Below, in pieces: positions 17,801-25,333 of a stretch of DNA of 28,610 nucleotides. The first letter of the stretch is position 1. Each line of letters begins with the position of its first letter. The stretch is from JAKBCQ01 sp021807585 (GTDB lineage Bacteria > Planctomycetota > Planctomycetia > Isosphaerales > Isosphaeraceae), in the NCBI GenBank assembly GCA_027325115.1, contig DAHWFG010000527.1, positions 1 to 28,610 of the forward strand. The letters run 5' to 3'. The notes beneath the pieces are model-generated. The model was given only the letters and a program-made list of their open reading frames with translations. It searched no databases and was not told where the DNA came from. The translations under genes and the position numbers were made by a program.

Positions 17801-19926
17801 TCGGCTTCAATAAGACGATCTATACGCCGAGCTTCACCTCGAGCTCGGTGACGCTTGTGGGATCGGGAGGGACGGGAACGTTCGGCAACGCATCGAACGT
17901 CACGTATCCTTTGAATCTCGCGAATCTGGGCATCACGGTCAACCACACGCCTCTCGGCGGGATGACGATCACGTTCACCTTGCCCGCGAACCTGCCCAAC
18001 GACCTTTACCAGTTGACCCTCAAAGGAACGGGATCGAAGCCGATCATCGATATCGCCGGCAATCCACTCGACGGAGCGTTCACCGGAACGTTCCCCTCGG
18101 GGAACGGCAAGCCTGGAAGCGATTTCGTCCTCCAGTTCGCGATCTTCAATCCCGCGAACGTGCATATCGAATATGTCGGGCCTTCGTCGTTCATCACCAA
18201 CGCGACCGCCGCACAGGGGACGCGTGAGAATCCGTACCCGACGATTATGGACGGAATCACCGCGGCCAAGATCGGCGATATCGTCGCGGTATTGCCCGGG
18301 GTTTATACCGATCCCACCAATCCCACGATCGTTCTGAAATCGCTCGTGCGGGTGCTTTCGGCTTCGCCTTCGAGCACCGACGCCTCATGGATTCCCGGCA
18401 GCGCGATTCAAACGATCATCAGGCCTCCGCAGGCGCCGCAAGGGACCGCTTCGATCGCGGTCCTCGCCAACAACCTGATCAGCATCCCCGAGGCGCCGAC
18501 CGAAATCTCGGGCTTCACGATCTCGGGAGCGCTCGTCGGCGATCTCGCTTCGGGACCGATCAACACCGGCGCAATTGGGATTTATGTGAATAACTCCAAT
18601 CTTGTTATCGATAAGAACTATTTTATCGATAACAACGCGGGGATTCAGGTGGCGACCTCGGGCTCGAACGCGGCGACGCCGACGATTGAAACCAACGTCA
18701 TCGCGGGGAACACGTACGGCATTTTCATCGGCGCCGATTCGTCGACGACGTCGCTTCAACAAGAAGTGTCGATTTATAACAACGACGTCGTATTCAGTTC
18801 GGTCTTCGGGATCATGGTGATCGCCTCGCCCGGCGCTCCCCAGATGGCGATGGTGGTGAACAACATCATCTGGCAAAACCACGAACTCACGACCCCGCAA
18901 AACGGCGTCGGCATCATCGCGTCGACTCCGAATGTGACGTTTGTCGCGTTCAATCTGTTCCAGGATAACGGAGGCATTCCGGGCTCGCCGATTTACGCCG
19001 GGTACAACATCGGCAACGGCTTCAACGCCGCGATCTTGGGACCGAATCCCGATCCCCTCGGCAACATCACGGGCAATCCGGCGTTTGTCTCACCCGTCGA
19101 TCCTCGACCGGGCGCCTCGGGACCCGCTCTCTTCCTGTTCCCGGGTGAAACGAGCTTCGACCTCACGCTCCCTTCGGCCGCGATCAACACCGCGTACAAC
19201 GCCGTGGCGCCGACGTACGACTTCGAATATCGCACCGCGGTTCAAGTTCCAGGCCGCGGTCGACCCGGAACGGGACCCGCAAACATCGGCGCATTCTATT
19301 ATCAACCTTCGTCAAGTTCGTTCGGGGTTTCGAGCACGTCGCTCGCCCCCGGTGGACAAATGTTCGCAGCGGGGATGAGTGAAAATAGCCCGAGCGCGAT
19401 CGTCGTTCACTTCTCTCAGCCTGTTCAACAGTCGTCGGTCACTCCCGCCGATCTCATCCTGAGCGGACCCGGAGTTTCTTCGAGCGGCGCCCCGCCGACC
19501 GTCACCGGGCTCAGTTGGATTAACAGCGACACCGTTCAGTTCAACCTTTCCGGGCAATTCGCGAGCAACGGCGGGACTGTGAATGTCGCGATCCCCTCGG
19601 GGTCGATCGTCAGCTCGACGAACGTTCCGATCTCGGGTTTCCAGGATTCGATCACGCTCGCTCCGGTCGCGGTTAGCACGACTCCCGCGGGCTCGGGCTC
19701 GGGTTCAGGATCGCAACCGCAGCCCGTCATGAGCTTCACACCACCGCCGGCCGCCGCGCCGGGCGCGGTAAACGGTTCCCAAGTTCGTCACCCCGGGTTC
19801 AACCGGTTCAACGGACATTACGCGTCCCACACGGTTGCGTCGTATCATCCGACCGCGTCGCGAACCGCCTTCGCGGCCTACGAAAAGGCTCTCAAGGCGC
19901 GATCACAGCCGAAACGGAAAGGTTGA
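8842..19926 (+). CDS. Giant exported protein: subtilisin/sedolisin-like domain, Ig-like repeats and two beta-helix blocks
   Basis: This 3694-residue protein opens with a basic stretch and LEFLEDRTML (31-40), the N-terminal signature of large planctomycete surface proteins. Residues ~200-650 form a serine-peptidase-like module: GVTVGIVSTS (207-216), DEGRAMAE (251-258), FSAAGN with N335 of the oxyanion type, and GTSSAAP with presumed nucleophile S594. No HGT motif is present. The position that is Asp in the neighbouring paralogue is Thr (T215), so activity is doubtful. Four or more SbsA-like/Big_5 Ig units follow, recognisable by LP-x-x-x-Y, GTG and GN-x-LDG near residues 850, 1315, 2750 and 3050. 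Right-handed beta-helix blocks span ~1400-2630 and ~3107-3490. They open with QPYPTL and NPYPTI and close with FDIGAYEY and NIGAFYY. A Gly/Ser/Pro-rich basic tail ends it, with no sorting motif seen. I count a single cysteine (C2457). A surface or secreted adhesion or structural role is likely. Confidence 0.9.
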   Translation: MAMGSSKARNQRNDLRRNYGTQARRVKAPRLEFLEDRTMLAAGIVTNTITQPPTQWKPTDTNLADWQNGPMANEGQDLVNIYQEYQQYTTNPGGGAFQSKYAGLIEFQGNSVGVNVNTWGSLATAKTALVNLGMQIVGTDSTYGIFSGWLPINDLPTLARMPQVISAAPLFKPVAKYTGYQGIAYNQALTTLQADTASNQYNVDGTGVTVGIVSTSINQYGGGLASSYKTGDLNPNNPVKVLYDDPGDPTDEGRAMAENIHDVAPGASLAFSAAGISDTTMAQSIVNLANQANAQIIVDDIGFADDPYFQSGIIGQAIQQVVTQNNVSYFSAAGNTSLAQGYLSAFRGVSASVTGVGSGTFMNFNPNGGTTTLLPVTITGTSQTNPAAFDFQFDQPWYTSNGVTSQMNMYIINSSGTVVASGTNDNTATQQPWQFFGEVGDGTYNVAIQLVKGPAPNFVEFQNFNENVNAVVSQQFGSAGTTYYPTTAGHSADPYTIGVGAMPWWGAAPWPSNATQINSEPFSSQGPVINDLTPSGQPMTPQVILAPSITAPDGGNTSFFPPGGVIDTSNPPFPGEPATPTNLSQNLPSFFGTSSAAPNAAAVAAMMKELVPQATEAQIKAALIASTQAMNGTAKGTWNVQSGYGLINAPAALNAIDQLRVTSTTPASGATISTAINSVVFNFNKAVNFSTVSASDLTFSTVPPGVTVTVGTPVDVSSTQISFPITFTFTAGGTANGAYAYTLSGPILATDGKSLIADSGSFTLADTTEPVINSTSFSGRSVQIQFSAAMLASTLIPDTIVNGVLQVGTVRLGVQTTPGGAFQFITPTSFSYNSSTNIATIDLSQVPQTDLPTGNYVLEVSKTVTDTIGNGLNGQFNGVFPSGVTNPTAPSNFIQAQYFTVQAPLITFFSLTPSSYSPAGISGNQNLNNPQPTFIGQLTSSFPAAVGGLTILAQFNAYHGGVLNLLPGTNGRGFSGTYDITATTDATGKFTFQSPAPLVDGLNTMTVLAVGAQDIATQPGLSSFIQYSLRIDTTDPTITGSNLTNGVNLNNLNSISLFVTDPVNPNNNSSPFAVPPTLNYPALNPNSADNTSNYTLINTTTGVNYTGFITAANFTSTTVRTLPNQPYTGTVVLSIATGLPAGSYTLTAHTTESTYPGLVDSAGNPLSADFNVSFNIQSSPAYIESMTAVSTLPDGTTATMGLARAYFEQLPASGATLRDNVPAPPNQIDVIMSNPLLTDAQRQADGLNPYAQAIQIIRSANSSTSPSDGNFSQGSTPLLGFTVTLQDSIPGAVQGQPGYDNELVINFPTGFVWPSDHFRIEMPNTGANEIIDQFGNQLDGEFLGNLTGPNQVVQIGSAPEPGSVYETLLPNGTNRQNDMSGNGIAGGAFVAWFQVVPQGNVIYARPDYNYNPFGGPDYPNGSVAQPYPTLNPEAVATALNGGDLNSPINYTNFNPSLDFNGKGYFQPSAFYAAQVASANGPVVIVALPGIVQQNPITGVVSQATFVSQAPIGSDGSLSVPFNTALLMAPGSSLKMQNAALLIQNQGSSLETLGGPGPNQSINFTSWADYSVGNSGNPSDSTPLSGDWGGILFRNFDQALFPTATFPVDGTLIGPANPNAPGTNLPAVSGADATLSMINFATINYGGGAVPATIGYRYDGITLFSSRPAITNDTIANTGNPNENASIGTAQAAISADVDSLLWDSIAQGPLIRGLTMFQNGINAIWIRPQFNGIAESTNSMPYQPTAPDGVLNYVLNSPYPYILTTELFVGQQYLFGGNTQLVSNRLYINPGMMMKFLRGTGITVYPTASINIGDRTYMNEYDQNQNINPNTPGFKAPNTNVATTMFTSIYDNTASTTYTDPTTGLVTTIVAANDVLNSAGANQPTPTNVPAVSRWGAIDILSGARAMITGATIQYGGGLVNYPSYSLPSMNVLNFELVTPNYATYAYVANNNFYYNQDAPIAITPDGLPATDPLTPLNSGAPFIRGNVLVGNGINGLAVLANAGSGATGPIESVMPNGAANLDVNSIWDLTDITYVLRGTIVLGPQGGQDLAALPNPNQFTNVPPPTVSLTIQSQLGGTLLADGTTIPFPGQSVIVKLDNQYAPPGNGTTGSTSSENGGAGFLVGVDNGLIPPVSPYYGPGIWSQLRILGIPGNETTHQPRVPAIITSLFNNTVGTTVRGVSMFQAVTGSTQAPAPGDGGLIYFGGNSEPNFNVYDPRQGSMIDNANISYITRVEVQGGGISDVFEWPGDVNDSPKIDTTFGIADEPALQEYGINPSTGQVMPLLQNNTPQMVPITDTQLSNFSTSGVTVHPGPGLLIRDVGPLGGYVPITNGPYFPAISGKPAYLYMANDTISNMPIGVMIQGPTFNDAAAVTPSYNVFLNDTFYGNNVGLQVQAQTWNPNPNNDLAYVQFLAMDDIFSNNTSFSILTNGMLGGSMILQTSNLFTAAPSNSQEQYCLFYQNGTDGVGISITNPNSDIGGYGGNIGAVNGNPEFVDASAGNFSLQANSAAIDSARSEFGPDLTGLALFPVYDQFLGTNDTVGVRNTVGRLGTFSNVGPLNLVTLPGYPTRTFVDQFVPVLPGTPGAFNGTATIPGTDTYWYMPIAGERDILGNLRQKDPNSTNIGFGSRPFFDIGAYEYRTFTPPEVIGVTALVPSTIPGGQPIVTNIYNVGGIGGTLVDPLSITFAFNRQLDPTTISGLSVLLQESGNDGIFGNNNSPLDRFINLQGKLVYNNTTDTVTINLANQGLVLPDDMYRIILEGTGANPIRDPQGNALDGSNLDANGNQLPLPSGTGFPGSNFQVTFTIGQPAINGQFVMAASTDSNVRDGITNNVLPIFTGQVVDPFLENKPVAGQNVVVDVSTAGNGVFNLMNVGSGVTNANGDFSIQVSTPLPNSPYVVGPDGTLDALYSVDAGGNVIPNPNNQDTGYSIARVRVVDASGNTLSDPTAANAQTPFIIDTTAPVITAATPAPNSVATLNSNGQVDVSVGFNKTIYTPSFTSSSVTLVGSGGTGTFGNASNVTYPLNLANLGITVNHTPLGGMTITFTLPANLPNDLYQLTLKGTGSKPIIDIAGNPLDGAFTGTFPSGNGKPGSDFVLQFAIFNPANVHIEYVGPSSFITNATAAQGTRENPYPTIMDGITAAKIGDIVAVLPGVYTDPTNPTIVLKSLVRVLSASPSSTDASWIPGSAIQTIIRPPQAPQGTASIAVLANNLISIPEAPTEISGFTISGALVGDLASGPINTGAIGIYVNNSNLVIDKNYFIDNNAGIQVATSGSNAATPTIETNVIAGNTYGIFIGADSSTTSLQQEVSIYNNDVVFSSVFGIMVIASPGAPQMAMVVNNIIWQNHELTTPQNGVGIIASTPNVTFVAFNLFQDNGGIPGSPIYAGYNIGNGFNAAILGPNPDPLGNITGNPAFVSPVDPRPGASGPALFLFPGETSFDLTLPSAAINTAYNAVAPTYDFEYRTAVQVPGRGRPGTGPANIGAFYYQPSSSSFGVSSTSLAPGGQMFAAGMSENSPSAIVVHFSQPVQQSSVTPADLILSGPGVSSSGAPPTVTGLSWINSDTVQFNLSGQFASNGGTVNVAIPSGSIVSSTNVPISGFQDSITLAPVAVSTTPAGSGSGSGSQPQPVMSFTPPPAAAPGAVNGSQVRHPGFNRFNGHYASHTVASYHPTASRTAFAAYEKALKARSQPKRKG

Positions 19927-20010
19927 TCGATCAGGTTGGATTCCTGACGCGTTCGGCGGTTCAATTAACATTCGCCGCCGAACGCTTCGAAGCCGGGTTG
20001 AGCCGATCAC

Positions 20011-20044
20011 AAGCCCGTCGCGTTCATTCGCGGCGGGCTTTTAG
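20011..20044 (+). terminator. Intrinsic terminator of the giant gene
   Basis: AAGCCCGTCGCG (20011-20022) pairs with CGCGGCGGGCTT (20029-20040) around a 6-base loop, with a single G-T wobble. A short T-rich run follows. It lies 85 bases after the giant gene's stop and fits a rho-independent terminator on the + strand. Confidence 0.8.
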
Positions 20045-20200
20045 CTTGAGCACGCGTCACTCCAATAAAGAAAACGTGGATTTTATTTATAATGTTCCGA
20101 GATTTCGTTGATCGATCCTCGACCCTCGCGATATCAAGTTTCGTAGATCCAAATCATGATGAATTTGTTTTGAAGACCTGGGAGCTCCAAGCGGGTCGAT

Positions 20201-20238
20201 AAAAAAAGGCCGATCAATCCGTTTCGGGACGATCGGCC
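20201..20238 (-). terminator. Intrinsic terminator of the 1396-residue protein gene
   Basis: Read on the - strand, GGCCGATC (20238-20231) pairs perfectly with GATCGGCC (20215-20208), with a small inner CCG/CGG stem in the loop. Seven T residues follow (20207-20201). It lies about 90 bases after the - strand stop at 20326. Confidence 0.85.
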
Positions 20239-20325
20239 GTCGACTCGTTTATCGTTCTGATCGTCGCTCGCCTCAATCAACAATCGACAAGCGTCGTTGA
20301 ACGGCGGTTCAAGCGAATTAATGCA

Positions 20326-23300
20326 TCATCCTGTGATGATATTCGATTGACTTGAACCGAAGTTGGCGTCTCCGCCGTAGATCGCCTGGAAGTAGCGATT
20401 GCGCGCTCGATTGAGCGGGATATCGAAGACCGTCGACCCGCCGACGATTCGACCCTGCGAGAACGGTGAACGATTGGCGAGGAAGTACGCGAGCTTGAGT
20501 TGCTGAACGTTGGGATGTTCGGAGAACCCGGGTCGGACGATAAAATTGAGAATTCCCGTCGGAACTCGCACCGCGTTGCCGAGCAGCAAGTAAGAAGGCG
20601 GGGGAGAGCTTGAGAACAGCGTGAGCTCGCCGCTCGGCGGCGCGACCCCCGCGGTCGCTCCCGAAGCGCCTGGAATCTGAGGAATCGCCGAGATCGTCAA
20701 CTGCTCGAAGAGCGTCCGGCCGAACGGAACCAATCGCGAGCTCAGGATCAGCCCGCTGCTCGCGGGATTGATCGTTTGATTCACGATATTGGATGTCGAG
20801 ATTTGATAATCTGATGTTCCGTAATAGACGGCTTCGAGCGGCAGCGTTTGTCCCGTCTGGGTGAAGGAAACCGCGAGCGACGCGACCCCGTCGACGATCG
20901 GCGCCGCGCCGAAATACGTTGAACCCGCGATGAACGCGACCGTTCCCGTCACAGTGGAACCCCCGGTCGGAACCGCCGATTGCACCTGCGCGGTCAAAAC
21001 AACCGATTGTCCATAAGTCGATGGGTTGATCGAACTCGAAAGCGCGACCGTCGTCGGCGCCGCGGCGATCGATTGTGTGACGGGCGTTGAAATCGACGGT
21101 GCGAATTCGGTCGTTCCGCCGAACACCGCGGTCAATGTCGAAAGCCCGATCGGGAACGTCGAGACGACGAACTTGGCGAAACCGTTTTGAGCCTGTACCG
21201 TTCCCAGCGGCGTATTGCCGTCAAGGAATGTGACGGGTCCGTTCACTGGACCCACCAACGACGACGGCGAAGTGATGACCGTGAACAGAGTGACCGGCAT
21301 TCCATAATACGCCGCCGCGGGAGTCGTCGCGAATAACGTCGTCGTCGCCACCGTTCCATAATACACATTCACGGATGGAGACGTTTGTGGGGTGAAGTTT
21401 GAATCCCCCTCATACTGCGCCGTGAACGAATTGGGTCCCAGATTGAATTGCGCCGGCTGAAGGATGAACGTCGCAATACCGCCGACGATCGACGACGTCG
21501 CGACCGGCGTCGAGCCGTCGAGCAACTCGACGTTCCCCGTCGGCACGCCGACGAACGAAGTGACCGACGCCGACATCGTTTCTCCTTGTCCCAACGGCAA
21601 GTAATTCTTCGGAACCGACAACTGAACGATTGCTCCGGCGGGCTCGACGGTGAAATTCGAGGCGGCTGAGGTTTGAATCACGTAATTCGGATCGCCGTTG
21701 TACACCGCGGTGACGTGTTGTGGACCGACCGCGAAGCTCGTTTCGTAGGTCGCAACGCCGTTTACCAGGTTTTCGGTCGCGAGCACGGTCGTTCCATCCA
21801 TAAACGAAACCGTTCCCGTCGGGCTCGCTGGAGCGCCCGATTGTCCCGTCACCGTCGCCTGAAGCGTGAGCTGTTGTCCCAACACCGGCGCGGGGCTCAG
21901 CGGAGAAACCAGCAAACCGACCGTCGGCGTTCCCGACTGTACCACCTGCGAATAGGGTGTCGATGTGTTGTTCGTAGGCGAGAATTCTTGATTCCCCAGA
22001 TATTCCAGTGTGATGTTATGATCGCCGACCAATAAACCCGACGTCGTGAATTGCATCGTTCCGTTGTAGAGCGAGCCCGACGCGAGCACGTTCGATCCGT
22101 CAAAAAGGATCGCATATCCCGAGACGATTGCCGTGCTCGGGCTCGGCGCGATCAGGTTCGCCGTGAACGTCACCGATTGACCGAAGCCGACCGGAGTTTG
22201 ATTCGACGTGATCGACAAGATCGGCGCCGCCGGATTCACCACCATGGTGTATGCGCCCGACGTGCTCTCGAGGTATAACGAATTCCCCACGTAAGTCGCG
22301 ATGATTTGATCGGTCCCGATCGGTAAACCGGTGTAATTGGATAAGACGGCCTGCCCCGACCCGTTGAGCGTCGCTGATCCAATCTGGTTCGTGCCGACGA
22401 AGAAATCGACCGTTCCTATCGGCGTTCCTCCCCCATTCGACGTCACCGTCGCCGTGAAACTCACGGGTTCGCCGAAGACTACCGGAGACGACGGCGAAGC
22501 GCTGATCAGCGTCGTTGTAAACCCTTCGGTCGCGACCTGGAGCGCCGCCGGCGCCTGAATCAGCCCCCATCCCGCCTGGCTGTCCCACGATCCCTTCGGC
22601 GTGCCGTTCATCGGAGTCGTCGATGAAATCAACGCTTGCCGAATGTCCGCCTCGGTCAAATTGGGATTGAGCTGAAGCATCATCGCCGCTACCGCCGCGG
22701 CGTTCGGAGTCGCCGACGACGTACCAAAGAACGTAGGCAAATTCGCTTGCGACAGGTTCGTCGAACTGGCGGGCTCTCCCGGGAATGGAGGATTGCTTGT
22801 ATCAATGGTTGCTCCGGGGTAGAAAAACGACGTATTACCCCCGTCGGGCGCCGTGATGTCGGGCGCCAATCGAAGCTGCGGAGTCATCGGTTGGCCGCTC
22901 GGCGTCAGATCGTAAATCACCGGACCAGTTGAACTGAACGGCTCGGAAGTCACCGTCTGAACGTTCATCCACGGCGACGCTCCCCACCACGGCATCGCTC
23001 CCACGCCAATCGTATACGGATCGGCTGAATGTCCCCCTGTCGATGGATAATACGTCGACCCCGCCGAACCAAACTGCGACGACACCGTGCACAACACGCT
23101 CTCATTGAAATTCTGGAATTCGACATAATTCGGCGCGGGACCCTTGATCAACTGAATCGCCACATAATAATTCCCGTCGCCCACCTGGCCAAAGACTTGC
23201 CACGGCTGCTGTGTGGCCGTGTTGTCGGTCGTCCCCGACGCCACCACGTTCCCTCCCGAATCAAGCAAGTACATGTTCACTTGCGAGGTAACGCCGTTCG

Positions 23301-24516
23301 AAGTGTACCACGGCTGATCGAATTGAAAATCAAAGATCGCCGGGTTGTTCTGGCTCGTCCCCACGATCGAAACGGGCAATTCGGTCGTGACCGGTCCCGA
23401 CGAGTTGGGGTTGAAATTCATGAACGTACCGGAACCGAGCGAACCGACCGTAGCGTTCACGCCGCGATATTGCGACAAATAACCGTTGAAAGGACTCTGG
23501 TTCCCCGCGGCGCTGAAATAAGAAACATTGTTCTGCGTGACGACTTTTTGAATTGCTTGGCCGATGATCCCCGACTGGAAGAAAGGATCGTCAAGAACGC
23601 CGACATCGTCGGCGATCACACGAGCTTTCGCTGTCTGCGCCAGGTTGATCACGCTTTGCGCCATTGTCGTATCACTGAAGATTCCCAACGGACCGTACGC
23701 CGACGAAAACGCGAGCTGCGCACCCGGAGCGACGTCGTGCGCGTTCTCGGCCATCGCGCGTCCCTCGTCGGTGGAACCCGCGGGGCCGTCCTGAAGAACC
23801 TGCACCGGCTGCGCGGGATTGAGATCTCCCGTCTTATAAGAATCCGCTAAACCTCCCGCGTACTGGCTGATACTGTCTGAGATCAGACCGATCGTCACCC
23901 CCGAACCGTTCACGTTGTACGTGTTGATCGCCTGAGTCGCGCCGATCGTCGTCAACGATTCGTTGTAAGCGACCCCTTGATAGACTTGGCCGCGGAATTC
24001 GGGCTTGAACAACGGAGACGCGCCGATCACCTGCGAAGCCGACGCCAACTTGGGAAGCTCGGCGATCGGCAGCCAGCCGTCGACCACGCCGTAAGTCGAA
24101 TCCGTCCCCGCCACTTGCAAACCCAGGTTTTGAAGCGTCGTCTCGGCCGTGGTGAAATTCCCGTATGTGCGCACGTCGACGCCGACCGACGCGCCGCTGA
24201 ATTGAATCATCGTGGCGAAAGGCGAACTGAACGGCGCTGTCGTCGGCTTTTGTTCGTAAGTCAAGTATTGCTGATACAATTGAACGAGATCTTGACCCTC
24301 GTTCGCCATCGGTCCGTTCTGCCAATCCGCAAGATTCGTATTGCTCGGCTTCCACTGCTGCGGCGCTTGAGTGACGATATTCGCGCCCGCGCCGACATCG
24401 AGCATCGTGCGATCCTCGAGCCGTTCCAATCGAGGTGTCCGAACCCGCCGCCTCGGCCTCACCTTACGCCGCGAATCCCGATCCCCGCTTCGATCGTTCC
24501 GATTGATGTCGCTCAT
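20326..24516 (-). CDS. Large exported protein: subtilisin/sedolisin-like domain with tandem Ig-like repeats
   Basis: This 1396-residue protein is a paralogue of the giant protein. It starts at an ATG nine bases after AGGAG (24526-24530). A basic region leads to LERLEDRTML (30-39). The peptidase-like module (~200-655) has GVTIGLISDS with D214, DEGRAMAE (250-257), FSAAGNQS and GTSSATP with S600. The classical HGT His motif of subtilisins is absent; the E of DEGRAM stands in that place, as in the S53-like relatives that I recall with DEGRAM. From ~660 onward there are six full Ig-like units of about 95 residues (Big_3_5 type: G-x-x-V-T-x-T-A, GTV-x-F-x-DG, and G-x-x-x-x-x-A-x-Y-x-GD-x-x-F), then a degenerate seventh ending in YGGDANFGSSQSN. 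Only one cysteine is seen (in ESVLCTVSS). No membrane anchor or sorting motif is visible. It converges on the giant gene, which suggests an inverted duplication followed by exchange of the C-terminal part. Confidence 0.88.
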   Translation of the reverse strand: MSDINRNDRSGDRDSRRKVRPRRRVRTPRLERLEDRTMLDVGAGANIVTQAPQQWKPSNTNLADWQNGPMANEGQDLVQLYQQYLTYEQKPTTAPFSSPFATMIQFSGASVGVDVRTYGNFTTAETTLQNLGLQVAGTDSTYGVVDGWLPIAELPKLASASQVIGASPLFKPEFRGQVYQGVAYNESLTTIGATQAINTYNVNGSGVTIGLISDSISQYAGGLADSYKTGDLNPAQPVQVLQDGPAGSTDEGRAMAENAHDVAPGAQLAFSSAYGPLGIFSDTTMAQSVINLAQTAKARVIADDVGVLDDPFFQSGIIGQAIQKVVTQNNVSYFSAAGNQSPFNGYLSQYRGVNATVGSLGSGTFMNFNPNSSGPVTTELPVSIVGTSQNNPAIFDFQFDQPWYTSNGVTSQVNMYLLDSGGNVVASGTTDNTATQQPWQVFGQVGDGNYYVAIQLIKGPAPNYVEFQNFNESVLCTVSSQFGSAGSTYYPSTGGHSADPYTIGVGAMPWWGASPWMNVQTVTSEPFSSTGPVIYDLTPSGQPMTPQLRLAPDITAPDGGNTSFFYPGATIDTSNPPFPGEPASSTNLSQANLPTFFGTSSATPNAAAVAAMMLQLNPNLTEADIRQALISSTTPMNGTPKGSWDSQAGWGLIQAPAALQVATEGFTTTLISASPSSPVVFGEPVSFTATVTSNGGGTPIGTVDFFVGTNQIGSATLNGSGQAVLSNYTGLPIGTDQIIATYVGNSLYLESTSGAYTMVVNPAAPILSITSNQTPVGFGQSVTFTANLIAPSPSTAIVSGYAILFDGSNVLASGSLYNGTMQFTTSGLLVGDHNITLEYLGNQEFSPTNNTSTPYSQVVQSGTPTVGLLVSPLSPAPVLGQQLTLQATVTGQSGAPASPTGTVSFMDGTTVLATENLVNGVATYETSFAVGPQHVTAVYNGDPNYVIQTSAASNFTVEPAGAIVQLSVPKNYLPLGQGETMSASVTSFVGVPTGNVELLDGSTPVATSSIVGGIATFILQPAQFNLGPNSFTAQYEGDSNFTPQTSPSVNVYYGTVATTTLFATTPAAAYYGMPVTLFTVITSPSSLVGPVNGPVTFLDGNTPLGTVQAQNGFAKFVVSTFPIGLSTLTAVFGGTTEFAPSISTPVTQSIAAAPTTVALSSSINPSTYGQSVVLTAQVQSAVPTGGSTVTGTVAFIAGSTYFGAAPIVDGVASLAVSFTQTGQTLPLEAVYYGTSDYQISTSNIVNQTINPASSGLILSSRLVPFGRTLFEQLTISAIPQIPGASGATAGVAPPSGELTLFSSSPPPSYLLLGNAVRVPTGILNFIVRPGFSEHPNVQQLKLAYFLANRSPFSQGRIVGGSTVFDIPLNRARNRYFQAIYGGDANFGSSQSNIITG

Positions 24517-25333
24517 CGAAGTCTGCTCCTCTTCCCGTTTCCCAGTTGTCGTCGTCTCGTGGCGCGTTTATGCGGTCGACCGTTCTCGAATCCCAAAGAT
24601 CGATCGATCGATCACGCGAAAATCGAATCACACTTAGAACTTTGCCGAAGAATCACCGCTTCAACGCCGATCGCTCGCGTCGCCAAGCAATCGAAATCGA
24701 ATTCCAATGTGTTCGCGCACTCCGCATCAAAATCAAAAGGAATCATGATATAGGACTGAAACGCGAACTCACGCTCCACGCGGGTACGAAGAGCCGTACT
24801 CGCAATCGCTACGAATCTCGATCGACGTGCGATCGGTTCTGATCCCGCACCCGGTCTTCGAAATCAAAGCCGTTCACTCGCGAACGATGTATGAAAAAAA
24901 GAATGCGAAAAGATCGCCGTGGAGGGAGAAGATCGAACCCGTCGCGTGTCCAGATAGCCTGGAACGACCTTATGCGCCGCCGGATGATCCCACGGATAAA
25001 TCAAGTTTAACCGACCGGCTCGGTAAATTCAACCGTCGGGGTCGCGACCGCAACGCAAATTTTTCCGGATAACTCCAATTTAACGATTCCGCAGGCCGCT
25101 CGCGAACCCCAAGCGGCCGCGCGACCGGATATCCTCGCACCGTCGATCTCCTCCGGGCGTCCGCTTGCACATGCATGCAACTCGCCCTGGCGGGAGCGCC
25201 GTCATTATTGTTTTCTTATATCCATTTGATATATTATATATATAATAATGAATATTCTTTGTGATGGATGTCGTCGACTCCGTCGACACCGCGGAAGACG
25301 ATCGAATTCGATTCCATCGATCGAAATCGCGCG
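24517..25333. other. Intergenic region with GATC microsatellite and AT-rich palindrome
   Basis: About 800 bases with no credible gene. It holds the leader of the 1396-residue protein, four tandem GATC units (24598-24613) and an AT-rich island at about 25203-25262. The open frames inside are chance frames rich in Arg and Ser. The stretch around 24931 was checked as a tRNA 3' end and failed. Confidence 0.45.
25232..25247. repeat. 16-bp perfect AT palindrome in an AT-rich island
   Basis: TATTATATATATAATA is a perfect palindrome inside an AT-rich island (about 25203-25262) within otherwise GC-rich DNA. It lies about 85 bases after the stop of the cupin gene. It could be a protein binding site, a melting region or a weak transcription end; the sequence does not decide. 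Confidence 0.5.

Noticed and set aside
24598..24613. Tandem GATC units considered as a phase-variable microsatellite
   Set aside because: Only four units, about 80 bases upstream of the start codon, and GATC words are common everywhere in this DNA.
24910..24990. Possible tRNA or tmRNA 3' end on the - strand, because GGGTTCGATC appears in reverse around 24931-24940
   Set aside because: The bases on either side of this loop cannot form a T-stem, and no acceptor, D or anticodon arms could be built around it.
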